A stretch of DNA of 64,000 nt from Oscillospiraceae bacterium (GTDB lineage Bacteria; Bacillota; Clostridia; Oscillospirales; Ruminococcaceae), in contig CP107208.1 of the NCBI GenBank assembly GCA_025758045.1, positions 3,095,019 to 3,159,018 on the forward strand, written 5' to 3'. The notes beneath the pieces are model-generated. The model was not told where the DNA came from. It searched no databases and worked only from the letters and a program-made list of their open reading frames with translations. Positions 7,294 to 16,754 of this stretch are shown one piece after another. Position numbers and translations under genes: made by a program. Position 1 is the stretch's first letter; each line of letters opens with the position of its first letter.

Positions 7294-8346
7294 ATGGCAG
7301 ACACAATTTTTAAAGACAAGACTCTCTTGATCACCGGCGGCACGGGAAGCTTCGGCAATACCGTGCTGAAGCACTTCCTCACCACCGACATCGGTGAGAT
7401 CCGCATCTTCTCCCGCGATGAGAAGAAGCAGGACGATATGCGCCACGAGCTGCAGGCCAAGTATCCCGCCTACGCCGAGAAGGTCAAGTTCTACATCGGC
7501 GATGTGCGCAACCCGCGGTCTCTCCGCGATGTCATGCCCGGCGTCAACTTCATTTTCCACGCTGCTGCGCTGAAACAAGTCCCCTCCTGCGAGTTCTTCC
7601 CCATGGAGGCCGTGCGCACCAACATTGAAGGTACCGACAACATGCTGCACGCCGCCATCGAGGCCGGCGTCGAGCGCGTCGTCTGCCTGTCCACCGATAA
7701 GGCTGCCTACCCCATCAACGCCATGGGCATCTCCAAGGCCATGATGGAGCATGTCATCACCGCCAACGCCCGTGTGTCCGCCCAGCGCGGCGGCCCGGTC
7801 ATCTGCTGCACCCGCTACGGCAACGTTATGTGCAGCCGCGGCAGCGTCATCCCGCTGTTTGTCGAGCAGATCAAGTCCGGCAACCCTATCACCATTACCG
7901 ACCCCAACATGACCCGCTTCTTGATGAACCTGGACGAAGCCGTGGATCTGGTTATGTTCGCCTTTGAGCATGCCAACCCCGGCGACCTGTTCATCCAGAA
8001 GTCGGACGCTTCCACCATTGGCGACCTGGCCAAGGCTGTGCAGACTCTGTTTGGCGACACCGGCACGAATATCATTGGCACCCGCCACGGCGAGAAGCTG
8101 TACGAGACCCTGATGACCAAGGAAGAGCGGATGCGCAGCGAGGATATGGGCAATTATTATCGTGTTGCTGCCGATAACCGCGACCTGAACTACGATAAGT
8201 TCTTCGTCAAGGGCCAGGTGCGCACCCAGGCCGACGAGGACTACACCAGCCACAACACCCGCCGCCTGAACGTGGAGGAGACCATCGCCAAGATCAAGAC
8301 CACCGAGTACATCCAGGAGATGCTGAAAGAGGAAAGCAAGGCATGA
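7294..8346 (+). CDS. capE: CapE-type UDP-GlcNAc 4,6-dehydratase/5-epimerase
   Basis: A 350-residue extended SDR enzyme. The cofactor motif GGTGSFG is at residues 15-21. The active-site segment reads 'STDKAAYPINAMGISKAMME': it has Met-x3-Lys where most SDR enzymes have Tyr-x3-Lys, a hallmark of the CapE/WbjB subgroup. In Staphylococcus capsule synthesis CapE converts UDP-GlcNAc toward the L-talo intermediate, the first of three steps to UDP-N-acetyl-L-fucosamine. The next two genes encode the matching second and third enzymes. It overlaps capF by 4 bases, so the genes are translationally coupled. Confidence 0.92.
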   Translation: MADTIFKDKTLLITGGTGSFGNTVLKHFLTTDIGEIRIFSRDEKKQDDMRHELQAKYPAYAEKVKFYIGDVRNPRSLRDVMPGVNFIFHAAALKQVPSCEFFPMEAVRTNIEGTDNMLHAAIEAGVERVVCLSTDKAAYPINAMGISKAMMEHVITANARVSAQRGGPVICCTRYGNVMCSRGSVIPLFVEQIKSGNPITITDPNMTRFLMNLDEAVDLVMFAFEHANPGDLFIQKSDASTIGDLAKAVQTLFGDTGTNIIGTRHGEKLYETLMTKEERMRSEDMGNYYRVAADNRDLNYDKFFVKGQVRTQADEDYTSHNTRRLNVEETIAKIKTTEYIQEMLKEESKA

Positions 8347-9542
8347 AAATTCTTGTCACCGGCGCCAAAGGCTTTGTAGGGCGCAACCTGTGCGAGAACC
8401 TGAAAAACCTGCGGGACGGCAAAAACCGTACCCGCCCCGCCCTGACCGTGGACGAGATCTACGAATACGACATAGATACTGACCCGGTCCTGCTGGAGGA
8501 ATACTGCGCCAAGGCGGACTTTGTTTTTAACCTGGCGGGCGTCAACCGGCCCAAAAATGAGGCTGAGTTCATGCAGGGCAACTTTGGCTTTGCCTCTACC
8601 CTGCTGGACATGCTGAAACGCCACGGCAACACCTGCCCGGTCATGCTGTCCAGCAGCATCCAGGCAACGCTCATCGGCCGCTACGGCCAGAGCGATTACG
8701 GCAAAAGCAAACTGGCGGGCGAGGAATTGTTCTTTACTTACGCCCAGGAGACCGGCGCACCGGTGCTGGTCTACCGCTTCCCGAACCTGTTCGGCAAATG
8801 GTGCCGCCCGAATTATAACAGCGCGGTAGCGACATTTTGTTACAACACTGCCCATGATCTGCCCATCACGGTGAACGACCGCGCCACCGAGCTGGAGCTG
8901 CTGTACATCGATGATCTGGTGGAGGAAATGCTGGACGCGCTGGAAATGCGCCCCCACCGCTGTGATTATGACGGCATGACGCCGGTTTTCGGCACCCAGG
9001 GCCGCTACTGTGCCGCGCCCGTGACCCATAGAGTGACGCTGGGAGAAATTGTGGACCTGCTGCAAAAATTCCACGACCAGCCGCGTACTTTGGTAGTGCC
9101 TGCCATCCCGGCGGGCAGCTTTGCCAAAAAGCTGTACTCCACCTACCTTTCCTATCTGCCGAAAGAAAAGGTTGCCTTCCCGTTAAAAATGAATGTGGAT
9201 GCCCGCGGCAGCTTTACCGAACTGCTCAAGACCGAGAACTGCGGTCAGTTCAGCGTGAATGTCTCGAAACCCGGCATCACCAAGGGCCAGCACTGGCACA
9301 ACACCAAGTGGGAGTTTTTCATTGTGGTGGCGGGCCGTGCCCTGATCCAGGAGCGCCGTGTGGACAGCGATGAGGTGCTGGAATTTACCGTGAGCGGCGA
9401 CGCCCCCACGGCCGTGCAGATGCTGCCGGGATATACCCATAATATCATCAACCTGAGCGACACCGAGGACCTGATCACCCTGATGTGGGCCAACGAGCCA
9501 TTTGACCCGGCCCACCCGGATACGTTTGGGCTGAAAGTGTGA
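8343..9542 (+). CDS. capF: CapF-type bifunctional SDR/cupin enzyme
   Basis: 399 residues in two domains. Residues 1-245 form an NAD(P)-dependent SDR fold (GAKGFVGRN near the N-terminus; active-site 'YGQSDYGKSKLAGEE'). Residues 255-399 form a cupin with the metal-site stretch 'KGQHWHNTKWEFF'. This fusion is diagnostic for CapF/WbjC, which 3-epimerises the CapE product in the cupin and reduces it at C4 in the SDR domain, giving UDP-N-acetyl-L-pneumosamine. The gene ends just before interspersed repeat copy 2, which separates it from capG. Confidence 0.92.
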   Translation: MKILVTGAKGFVGRNLCENLKNLRDGKNRTRPALTVDEIYEYDIDTDPVLLEEYCAKADFVFNLAGVNRPKNEAEFMQGNFGFASTLLDMLKRHGNTCPVMLSSSIQATLIGRYGQSDYGKSKLAGEELFFTYAQETGAPVLVYRFPNLFGKWCRPNYNSAVATFCYNTAHDLPITVNDRATELELLYIDDLVEEMLDALEMRPHRCDYDGMTPVFGTQGRYCAAPVTHRVTLGEIVDLLQKFHDQPRTLVVPAIPAGSFAKKLYSTYLSYLPKEKVAFPLKMNVDARGSFTELLKTENCGQFSVNVSKPGITKGQHWHNTKWEFFIVVAGRALIQERRVDSDEVLEFTVSGDAPTAVQMLPGYTHNIINLSDTEDLITLMWANEPFDPAHPDTFGLKV

Positions 9543-9555
9543 TGCGGCTTTTATG

Positions 9556-9740
9556 CCTCCCTCTGCGAGGGAGGTGCCCCGAAAGGGCAGAGGGAGAGAG
9601 CCGTGCCGAGGCCCGAAACTTCGGACATTTATTAGTTTCTCTCCCCCACCCGCTTATGCGGGACGACTTCGTAGCCGGACCCCTCTGTCGCTGGCGCGAC
9701 ATCTCCCCGCACCGTGGGGAGTCACCCTCCCAGAGGGGGC
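9556..9740. repeat. interspersed palindromic repeat, copy 2 (full length)
   Basis: 185 bp between capF and capG. It begins CCTCCCTCTGCGAGGGAGGT and ends with the imperfect inverse CCTCCCAGAGGGGGC. Internal stems include GCAGAGGGAGAG / CTCTCCCCC and CTCCCCGCACC / GTGGGGAG. The element ends 7 bases before capG's ribosome site. It is inside an otherwise tightly packed operon, so it must be transcribed. Confidence 0.8.
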
Positions 9741-9759
9741 TTCAAAAGAGAGGTGCAAT

Positions 9760-10899
9760 ATGAACAAACTCAAACTCATGACCATCATCGGTACCCGACC
9801 GGAAATTATCCGGCTGTCGGCCGTTATCAAAAAGTGCGATGTCTACTTTGACCAGATCCTGGTCCACACCGGCCAGAACTACGATTATAACCTGAACCAG
9901 GTCTTTTTTGAGGACCTGGGCCTGCGCGCGCCCAACTTCTACCTGGACGCCGTCGGAAAGGACCTGGGCGAGACCATCGGCAACATTATTGCAAAATCCT
10001 ACGCTCTGATGGTGGAGCAAAAGCCTGACGCCCTGCTGATTTTGGGCGACACCAACAGCTGCCTGTCTGCCATTGCGGCCAAGCGCCTGCATATTCCCAT
10101 CTTCCATATGGAGGCCGGAAACCGCTGCTTTGACGAGTGCCTGCCTGAGGAGACCAACCGCCGCATTGTGGACCATATTTCTGACGTGAATATGTGCTAT
10201 TCCGAGCATGCCCGCCGTTACCTGAACGCCGAGGGCACCGCCAAGGAGCGTACCTTCGTCACCGGTTCCCCGATGGCCGAAGTGCTGCACGCCAACCTCG
10301 CCAAGATCGAGGCCAGCGATGTGCTGGAGCGCCTGGGCCTGGAGCCGCAGAAGTACATGCTGCTCTCCGCCCACCGCGAGGAAAACATCGATACAGAGCA
10401 GAATTTTATCGACCTGTTTACCTCCATCAACCATCTGGCCGAGACCTACGACATGCCGATTTTGTACAGCTGCCACCCCCGCAGCAAAAAGCGGCTGGAT
10501 GCTATGGGCTTCAAGCTGGACGAGCGCGTCAAGCTGCACGAGCCTCTCGGCTTCCACGATTACAACCACCTGCAGATGAACGCCTTTGCGGTCATCTCGG
10601 ATTCCGGCACGCTGCCGGAGGAATCCAGCTTCTTTACCAGCGTGGGGCATCCCTTCCCGGCGGTCTGCATCCGCACCTCCACCGAGCGCCCCGAAGCGCT
10701 GGACAAGGGCTGCTTTGTGCTGGCCGGCATCCGCGCCGGCGGCGTGGAGCAGGCCGTTGAGACCGCCGTGGCCATGAACGCCAATGGCGATTACGGCATC
10801 CCTGTGCCTTACTACACCGAGGATGTCTCCACCAAGGTGGTCAAGATCATCCAGAGCTACACCGGCGTGGTCAACAAGATGGTGTGGCGGAAGAATTAA
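9760..10899 (+). CDS. capG: CapG-type UDP-N-acetylglucosamine 2-epimerase family enzyme
   Basis: 379 residues of the non-hydrolysing UDP-GlcNAc 2-epimerase fold (two Rossmann domains). The start region 'IIGTRPEIIRLSAVI' and the core 'HMEAGNRCFDECLPEETNRR' are typical, and 'LLSAHREENID' and 'ISDSGTLPEES' mark the nucleotide-binding site. Placed after CapE and CapF, it should be CapG/WbjD, which makes UDP-N-acetyl-L-fucosamine by 2-epimerisation. The start at 9760 is set by AGAGAGGTG just past the repeat; frames that begin inside the repeat are not credible. Confidence 0.9.
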   Translation: MNKLKLMTIIGTRPEIIRLSAVIKKCDVYFDQILVHTGQNYDYNLNQVFFEDLGLRAPNFYLDAVGKDLGETIGNIIAKSYALMVEQKPDALLILGDTNSCLSAIAAKRLHIPIFHMEAGNRCFDECLPEETNRRIVDHISDVNMCYSEHARRYLNAEGTAKERTFVTGSPMAEVLHANLAKIEASDVLERLGLEPQKYMLLSAHREENIDTEQNFIDLFTSINHLAETYDMPILYSCHPRSKKRLDAMGFKLDERVKLHEPLGFHDYNHLQMNAFAVISDSGTLPEESSFFTSVGHPFPAVCIRTSTERPEALDKGCFVLAGIRAGGVEQAVETAVAMNANGDYGIPVPYYTEDVSTKVVKIIQSYTGVVNKMVWRKN

Positions 10900-10917
10900 G
10901 ATTGGAACAACAAACCT

Positions 10918-12135
10918 ATGCGAATTTTGGTCGTGACCCAGCATTTTTGGCCGGAAAATTTCCGGATCAATGATATTGTCGAGGGCTTTGTGCAGGATGG
11001 ACTGGACGTGGACGTGCTCTGCGGCCTGCCCAACTACCCCAAGGGCGAGTGGTTCCCCGGCTACAGCGCGGACGGCCCCTTTGAGGAAACCTACAAAGGG
11101 GCGCACATTTTCCGTGCACGGGAGATTCCCCGCAAGGGAAACACCGGCAAGACGATCTTTTTGAACTACGTCAGCTGGCCGCTCTACGCGGCGGGGGCGC
11201 TGAACCGCCTGCCCGGCGGGTACGATGCAGTGTTCTGCTTCAACACCAGCCCGGTGCTGATGTGCTGGCCGGCCATTAAATATGCCAAAAAGCATAAAAT
11301 TCCCTTTACCAACTATGTGCTGGACCTCTGGCCGGAGAACCTGTACAGCGTACTTCCGGTCAAAAACAGCTTTATGCGCTGGGTGGCCCAGACGGTCAGC
11401 GACAGCCTGTATAAGCGCGCCGACCGCCTGATCGCCATGAGCGTACCGCTGCAAAAGCGGCTGATCGCCCGCACCGGCAAGCCGGAAAAAGACGTGGCCG
11501 TAATTTCGCAGTACTGCGAGGATTTTTACGCTGTCCCCTGCCATGACCCAGAGCTGGAAGCCCGCTTTTCCGGACGATTCAACCTGGTGTTCACCGGCAC
11601 GTTTACCCCGGCACAAAGCCTGGATATGGTGCTGCGCGCCGTGCTGGATGCCCGCGCTGCCGGGGCCGAAAACCTGCATCTGCTGCTGGTGGGCGACGGC
11701 ATGAGCCGCGAGAGCTTGCAAGCCCTGGCTGAAGAACTCCACGCCGGGGATGCGGTGACCTTTTATGGCAGTGTACCTGCAGAAAAGGTGCCGAGTTTTA
11801 CAACCCTGGCCGATGCCCTGCTGATCTCCCTGTCTGATTCCCCAGACTTAGGCCTGACAGTGCCCGGCAAGCTGGCCAGCTATATGGCCGCGGGTAAGCC
11901 GGTTGTGGCCAGTATGAACGGCGCCGGGTACGAGGCGGTCAAGGAAAGCGGCGGCGGCCTTGTCAGCCCTGCCTGCGACCAGGCCGCACTGGAGGCCAAC
12001 CTGCTGGCGCTGTACCGCATGGCTCCCGAGGGCCGCGCCGCCCTGGGCACCAAAGCCAAAGCCTACTACGAAGCCCACTACCGCCGCACTGAACTGCTGC
12101 GCCGCCTGGAAAGCTTTACCCTGCGGGGAGAATAA
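10918..12135 (+). CDS. wbuB: WbuB-type family 4 glycosyltransferase
   Basis: 405 residues with the GT-B fold. The opening 'VTQHFWPENFRINDI' and 'CGLPNYPKGEW' are characteristic of the WbuB branch, enzymes that transfer L-fucosamine-type sugars to a lipid-linked acceptor. A C-terminal nucleotide-sugar site is indicated by 'LPDLGLTVPGKLASYMAAG'-type residues around 310-330 (here 'SDSPDLGLTVPGKL') and a donor-binding Glu. Together with capEFG directly upstream, L-FucNAc is the most likely donor sugar (inference). Separation from capG is 18 bases; same operon. Confidence 0.85.
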   Translation: MRILVVTQHFWPENFRINDIVEGFVQDGLDVDVLCGLPNYPKGEWFPGYSADGPFEETYKGAHIFRAREIPRKGNTGKTIFLNYVSWPLYAAGALNRLPGGYDAVFCFNTSPVLMCWPAIKYAKKHKIPFTNYVLDLWPENLYSVLPVKNSFMRWVAQTVSDSLYKRADRLIAMSVPLQKRLIARTGKPEKDVAVISQYCEDFYAVPCHDPELEARFSGRFNLVFTGTFTPAQSLDMVLRAVLDARAAGAENLHLLLVGDGMSRESLQALAEELHAGDAVTFYGSVPAEKVPSFTTLADALLISLSDSPDLGLTVPGKLASYMAAGKPVVASMNGAGYEAVKESGGGLVSPACDQAALEANLLALYRMAPEGRAALGTKAKAYYEAHYRRTELLRRLESFTLRGE

Positions 12136-12156
12136 GAAAACACGAGGTACCCCCTT

Positions 12157-12876
12157 TTGGATAAAAAAATTTTGGTGTTGATCCCCTGTTATAACGAGGA
12201 AGAAAACATCGTGGCAACGGTGGAACATCTGCAGTCCACCTGCCCGCAGGTGGATTTCCTTGTCATCAACGATTGCTCTACCGACCATAGTGCCGACATC
12301 CTGCGCGCCCACCATTACCCGTTTTTGGACCTGCCGGTCAATCTGGGCATTGGCGGCGGCGTGCAGTGCGGCTACCAGTACGCTGTGCACAACGGCTACG
12401 ACGTGACCGTGCAGATGGACGGTGACGGCCAGCACGACCCCGCCTACCTGATGGAAGTGGTGCAGCCCGTGCTGGACGGCACCTACGATATGTGCATCGG
12501 CAGCCGCTTTATTAAAAAGGAGGGTTTCCAGACCAGCTTCATGCGCCGGGTGGGCATCCGTTTTTTAAGCTGGCTGATCCACCTGCTGTGCGGCAAGCGT
12601 GTGCTGGATGTTACCAGCGGTTTCCGCGCCTGCAACGCCCGGATGACCGCCTATTTTGCACGTCACTACGCCATTGATTACCCGGAGCCGGAGGCTATCC
12701 TCGCCGCCAGCCTGGCGGGTTTCTCGGTGGGCGAGGCCCCCGTTATCATGAAAGAACGCCAGGGCGGTGTGTCCAGCATCCACAGCTTTAAAAGCGCCTA
12801 CTACATGATCAAAGTGTCGCTGGCGCTCATCATCGACCGCTTCTCCATCCATAAGGTAAAAGGAGGCAAGGCATGA
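12157..12876 (+). CDS. GT2 glycosyltransferase, DPM1/polyprenol-phosphate type
   Basis: 239 residues with the GT-A fold: 'IPCYNEEENI' at the start, the first Asp pair in 'VINDCSTDHSADI', and the metal-binding 'QMDGDGQHDP' near residue 90. No C-terminal membrane helices, so it resembles DPM1-like enzymes that load a sugar on polyprenyl phosphate and need a separate membrane partner. The DUF2304 gene next door fits that partner role. The start is TTG at 12157, chosen because CGAGGT lies 8 bases upstream and the frame begins right at the fold. Overlaps the next gene by 4 bases. Confidence 0.87.
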   Translation: MDKKILVLIPCYNEEENIVATVEHLQSTCPQVDFLVINDCSTDHSADILRAHHYPFLDLPVNLGIGGGVQCGYQYAVHNGYDVTVQMDGDGQHDPAYLMEVVQPVLDGTYDMCIGSRFIKKEGFQTSFMRRVGIRFLSWLIHLLCGKRVLDVTSGFRACNARMTAYFARHYAIDYPEPEAILAASLAGFSVGEAPVIMKERQGGVSSIHSFKSAYYMIKVSLALIIDRFSIHKVKGGKA

Positions 12877-13229
12877 CCCCACAATTGCAGCTGTTTATGG
12901 TGCTGGGTGCGCTGGTGCTGCTGTGCATCATTTTTACCCTGCTCAAGCGCGGGCTGATGAGTGTAAAGTACAGCCTGCTGTGGCTTTTGCTGGCGGTGGC
13001 GCTGGTCATTGCGGCGGCGTTCCCCTACGTAATTTACGTATTGCGGGACGTTTTGTCCATTGAAATGCCGGTCAACCTGGTATTTTTGCTGATGTTCTGC
13101 TTTGTGCTGGTGGTGCTGCTTTCGTTGAGCATCGCTATCACCCAGTTGGCCGAAAAGTGCAAGCGGCTGACCCAGGCTAACGCCATTTTGGAAAAGCGTG
13201 TGCGCGACCTGGAAGAAAAGAACCGATAA
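12873..13229 (+). CDS. DUF2304 membrane protein
   Basis: 118 residues, three predicted membrane helices (about 5-22, 31-52, 67-90) and a coiled-coil tail (about 93-118, 'LTQANAILEKRVRDLEEKN'). DUF2304 proteins are found almost always next to GT2 polyprenol-phosphate glycosyltransferases and probably anchor them at the membrane. The ATGA overlap with the GT2 gene supports a functional pair. Biochemical role not proven in the family. Confidence 0.85.
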   Translation: MTPQLQLFMVLGALVLLCIIFTLLKRGLMSVKYSLLWLLLAVALVIAAAFPYVIYVLRDVLSIEMPVNLVFLLMFCFVLVVLLSLSIAITQLAEKCKRLTQANAILEKRVRDLEEKNR

Positions 13230-13275
13230 TACGTTATAAAAAGATGTTACAAAAGCGGAAGAGAGAGTATCCACT

Positions 13276-14778
13276 ATGACGATCACTTGGGAGCAGATCC
13301 TCGCGTTCCTGTGCGAGGATCAGTCAATGGCGGTCACATCGCTGTTGTTTATCGCTTTTTTTGTGGCAGTGGCGCTGGTGCATTATCTGTTGCCGCGGGT
13401 GCTGCGCCCCTACTTTCTGCTGGCGGCCAGTTATGGATTTTTCTGCTATGACCCCGTCAACCGCCCGCTGGTAGGTGTGCTGCTGGGGGCCACGGCGGTC
13501 AGCTGGCTGTGCGGCCTCATCATCGACAAAGTCAAGGTCAAACCTGTGCGGGTGTTGGCGCTGCTGGTGACGGTGCTGGGCGGCGTTGGCATCCTGGTTT
13601 ACTACAAATACTGGAACATGCTGGCCGATACCCTCGGCGGCAGCATCCTCAGTCACCGGGACAATCTGCTGGCACCCTTGGGGTTAAGCTACTTCACCTT
13701 TGCGGCGATGAGCTACACCATCGATGTGTATAAACGACGCTGCAAGGTCGAAACAAACCCGCTGCACTATGCGCTGTTCGTCAGCTTCTTCCCCACGCTC
13801 ATCACCGGCCCCATTGAGCGCTACCCCCAGATGCGCCCGCAAATTCAAAAAAGCCGCCGCTTCAGCTACAACCGCTGCGCGGGCGGCGCGTTTCGCATGT
13901 TGTGGGGCTACACCAAAAAGATGGTCATCGCCGATAACCTGAGCCAGTACGTTTCCTTCGTCTACGGTAATATGTCGGAGATGAGCGGCCCTAACCTGTT
14001 TGCCGCCACGGTGCTGTTTGCTGTGCAGCTGTATATGGACTTTTCGGGCTGCTGCGACATCGTGCTGGGCGCGGCGCGCATCCTGGGCTATGACCTGATC
14101 GAGAACTTCAACTCCCCCTTTGAGGCCCGCAGCTTCAACGATTTCTGGCGCCGCTGGCATATCTCGATGACCGGCTGGTTCCGAGATTACGTCTACTTCT
14201 CGCTGGGCGGCAGCCGCTGCGCGCCCTGGCGGCACTACTTAAACATCGTCATTGTGTTTTTGTGCAGCGGCCTGTGGCACGGGGCCGATTGGCGGTACCT
14301 GGCCTGGGGTCTTGCCTGCGGCCTGTGCGCTGCCTTTGGCGCCATGACCGCCAAGGCCCGCAAGAAACTTGAAAAATTCAATCCGCTGTACCGCCAGGCC
14401 TGGCTGAAGGCCGTCTGCCAGGTGACCATCACCGATTTGCTGTTCTGCGTGACCCTCGTGTTCTTCGCGGCGGCGCTGTACAACGCTGACCCGTTCGCCA
14501 TCTACAGCAGCATGCTGCAGGGCTGGAACGGCCTGGCCAGCAGCTGGCACCAGGTGCAGCAGATGCTGCTGGATTGCGGCATCGATGGTCGTTTGCCGGT
14601 GGTGCTGCTGTTTGGCACCTTTGTGGTGCTGGCCGTGGAGCACGGCGGGCGCAGTGTGACCCGCTGGATCCGTGAGCAGGTCTGGCCGCTGCGCTGGACC
14701 CTCTACTACGCCGCGGCGGCCGCGATCTTGTTCTTCGCGGCGTTCGGCCAGTCGGCGTTCATCTACCAGCAATATTAA
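13276..14778 (+). CDS. MBOAT family O-acyltransferase (AlgI/DltB-like)
   Basis: A 500-residue multispanning protein. The membrane-bound O-acyltransferase core carries 'SFNDFWRRWHISMTGWFRDY' and the catalytic histidine region 'GLWHGADW'. Such proteins (AlgI, DltB, PatA) move acyl groups, usually acetyl, across the membrane to a cell-surface polymer together with a periplasmic/extracytoplasmic SGNH partner, here encoded by the next gene 16 bases downstream. In this operon the acceptor should be the L-FucNAc-containing polysaccharide (inference). Confidence 0.92.
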   Translation: MTITWEQILAFLCEDQSMAVTSLLFIAFFVAVALVHYLLPRVLRPYFLLAASYGFFCYDPVNRPLVGVLLGATAVSWLCGLIIDKVKVKPVRVLALLVTVLGGVGILVYYKYWNMLADTLGGSILSHRDNLLAPLGLSYFTFAAMSYTIDVYKRRCKVETNPLHYALFVSFFPTLITGPIERYPQMRPQIQKSRRFSYNRCAGGAFRMLWGYTKKMVIADNLSQYVSFVYGNMSEMSGPNLFAATVLFAVQLYMDFSGCCDIVLGAARILGYDLIENFNSPFEARSFNDFWRRWHISMTGWFRDYVYFSLGGSRCAPWRHYLNIVIVFLCSGLWHGADWRYLAWGLACGLCAAFGAMTAKARKKLEKFNPLYRQAWLKAVCQVTITDLLFCVTLVFFAAALYNADPFAIYSSMLQGWNGLASSWHQVQQMLLDCGIDGRLPVVLLFGTFVVLAVEHGGRSVTRWIREQVWPLRWTLYYAAAAAILFFAAFGQSAFIYQQY

Positions 14779-14794
14779 CGAAAGGCGGTGCATT

Positions 14795-16213
14795 ATGGCT
14801 AAATCCCCTACCCCGATCCCCGCGCCGCCGGTTAAAATTCAGCGCGATACCAACGGCGCGGCCCCGGTCGCCCCAGCGGCAAAGCCGAAAAAGGCGGCCC
14901 CCAAAAAGCGCCGCAAGCGCCGCCGCAATCCCTTGCTGTGGTTTTTGCACGGCCTGATCCGCCGCATCTACTTTGGCCTGAAAACCGCCAGCCGCCTGGT
15001 GCTGCTGGTACCCATCCTTGTGTTCATGGTGGCGTTCAGCTATAACGTGGACCGCAGCGGCCTGTTCCAGGGCGCACTGGCACCCCGCCGCATCGTGGAC
15101 CTGATGCTGCAGGGGTACGATGTGACCAACTTCGAGCAGATGGACGAGCGCCAGGTGGTACAATTGTTTGCGCAGGATGTGGAGCAGGCCCCCGAGGCCA
15201 TTGGCATTGGCTCCAGCCGCGTGCTGCAGTTCAACCGGGAAAACACCGGCGTGGACACCTTCTTTAATATGGGCGTTACCGGCGCGGACGTGCGCGACAA
15301 TATGACCAGCTACTACAAGATGGTCAGCTACGGCAAAACGCCCAAGGTGCTGCTGTGGAGTATCGACCCCTGGGTCTTTTACGGCAGCGAGGACGCCTTT
15401 GACTCCCGCGCCGACGCTGACCTGTACAACGAGTTTTTGACCAAGGTGCTGAACGTCCCCACCGATTATGAGGAGCCGGACAAGGTGGAGCTGTGGAAGG
15501 CGCTAGCCGACCCGGCCTACTTCCAGGGCAACGTGGACTACTACATAAAGAACCGCGGCCAGACCACCGTCACCGATGACGACGGCAATACCATCGAGTT
15601 CAACCCTGTGCAGGGAGACCCCTACGACCAGACAACGACGATCAAGCGGTCGGACGGCAGTGTTTTGTACGATGTGGCGTTCCGTACCCAGACGGCGGAT
15701 CAGATCCGCACCTTGGCCGCCGAAGCCTGCATGAGCTTTAACAGCGTGCACATGGAGGGCTTCGACGAGATGAGCACCACCCAGATCCAGGCGTTTGAGT
15801 CCTTTATGGACTACGCCAGGGAGCAAGGCACTACCGTGATTCTGGTGCTGTCGCCCTGGCACCCGTACCTCTATGGTTACCTGATCACCGAGCCGGAACT
15901 GCACAAGGGGTTCTTCCAGGTGGAGAACTGGCTGCGCGAATACTGCGCCCAAAATAACGTGCCGCTGTATGGCAGCTACGACCCAGAGTGCATCGACGGC
16001 TTAGAGGAAACAGACTTTTTTGATGGCCTGCACTGCGCCGGGACCGGCATTGCACGGTTCTTCCCCGGCATACCGCGGACATTGCAGCAGCTGGAGACGG
16101 GCACCCTGCCCGACCCGCTGGCCGTGCACCCGCGCACCAGCCTGGAAAGCGCGGACCCAGATGTTGTGGAGACCCTGAACGGTGAGACTGCCGAAACGGC
16201 ACAGGAGGGATAA
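14795..16213 (+). CDS. SGNH-type partner protein of the MBOAT acyltransferase
   Basis: 472 residues. A basic, Pro/Ala/Lys-rich cytoplasmic N-terminus (1-47) is followed by one membrane helix (about 66-82) and a large extracytoplasmic domain. The domain has SGNH-like blocks: 'IGIGSSRVLQF' in place of block I (GDS) and 'FFDGLHCAGTG' with the D-x-x-H pair of block V. AlgJ/DltD-like proteins of this layout take the acyl group from the MBOAT channel and pass it to the polymer. The ATG at 14795 follows AAAGGCGG. Ends 2 bases before the next gene. Confidence 0.8.
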   Translation: MAKSPTPIPAPPVKIQRDTNGAAPVAPAAKPKKAAPKKRRKRRRNPLLWFLHGLIRRIYFGLKTASRLVLLVPILVFMVAFSYNVDRSGLFQGALAPRRIVDLMLQGYDVTNFEQMDERQVVQLFAQDVEQAPEAIGIGSSRVLQFNRENTGVDTFFNMGVTGADVRDNMTSYYKMVSYGKTPKVLLWSIDPWVFYGSEDAFDSRADADLYNEFLTKVLNVPTDYEEPDKVELWKALADPAYFQGNVDYYIKNRGQTTVTDDDGNTIEFNPVQGDPYDQTTTIKRSDGSVLYDVAFRTQTADQIRTLAAEACMSFNSVHMEGFDEMSTTQIQAFESFMDYAREQGTTVILVLSPWHPYLYGYLITEPELHKGFFQVENWLREYCAQNNVPLYGSYDPECIDGLEETDFFDGLHCAGTGIARFFPGIPRTLQQLETGTLPDPLAVHPRTSLESADPDVVETLNGETAETAQEG

Positions 16214-16215
16214 GT

Positions 16216-16740
16216 ATGGCATTCATTTCTATCAGCATCACCAAAAATCACCCGCTGATCCTGGGCAAGGGCGGCTTTGGCCGCCAGCTGGCGGATTGGC
16301 TCTCGGCCGAAGGCTGGGGTGAGGCGGAATTCCTCGACGATAGCGCCCCCGGCTGCGTGGGCGGCCTGCGTGACTACGCCGACCCTAAGCTGCTGAAACC
16401 GGGCCGCCCGGCCTTTGTGGCCCTGGGCGACAACGCCCTGCGCGTGGAGCTGCTGCAAAAGCTGGCAGCGGCCGGGTATGACACGCCGGTGTTTATCAGT
16501 GATATGGCGGCCGTCAGCCCCAGTGCTGTGTTGGAGCCGGGCTGTGTGATCCTTCCCCAGGCTTATGTGGGTGCCGATGCGCATCTGGGCGTGGGCTGCA
16601 TCATCAACGGCGGGGCCATCGTGGACCACGACGCGGTCCTGGGCCGCGGCGTGCATGTTGCCCCCGGCGGCATCGTAAAGGCCGGTGCCAAGGTGGAAGC
16701 CCTAACCAAGGTGGATTCTGGGGAAATCATTAAAAAGTGA
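16216..16740 (+). CDS. NeuD/PglD-like hexapeptide acetyltransferase
   Basis: 174 residues. N-terminal Rossmann-like nucleotide-sugar domain ('ILGKGGFGRQLADWL', 'FVALGDNALR') and C-terminal left-handed beta-helix repeats (about 95-165: 'SAVLEPGCVILPQAYVGADA', then 'INGGAIVDHDAVLG'). The active-site base of PglD/NeuD is the His in 'VDHDA'. Family members use acetyl-CoA to acetylate amino sugars or sialic acids. The gene follows directly on the SGNH gene in the operon, so an N- or O-acetylation of a precursor is likely. Slightly short compared with PglD (~195). Confidence 0.8.
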   Translation: MAFISISITKNHPLILGKGGFGRQLADWLSAEGWGEAEFLDDSAPGCVGGLRDYADPKLLKPGRPAFVALGDNALRVELLQKLAAAGYDTPVFISDMAAVSPSAVLEPGCVILPQAYVGADAHLGVGCIINGGAIVDHDAVLGRGVHVAPGGIVKAGAKVEALTKVDSGEIIKK

Positions 16741-16754
16741 TGCGACCTTAAAAG

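Noticed and set aside
9742..11742. Minus-strand frame of 666 codons opposite capG and wbuB
   Set aside because: Spans two well-supported genes and an intergenic gap; no signal of its own.
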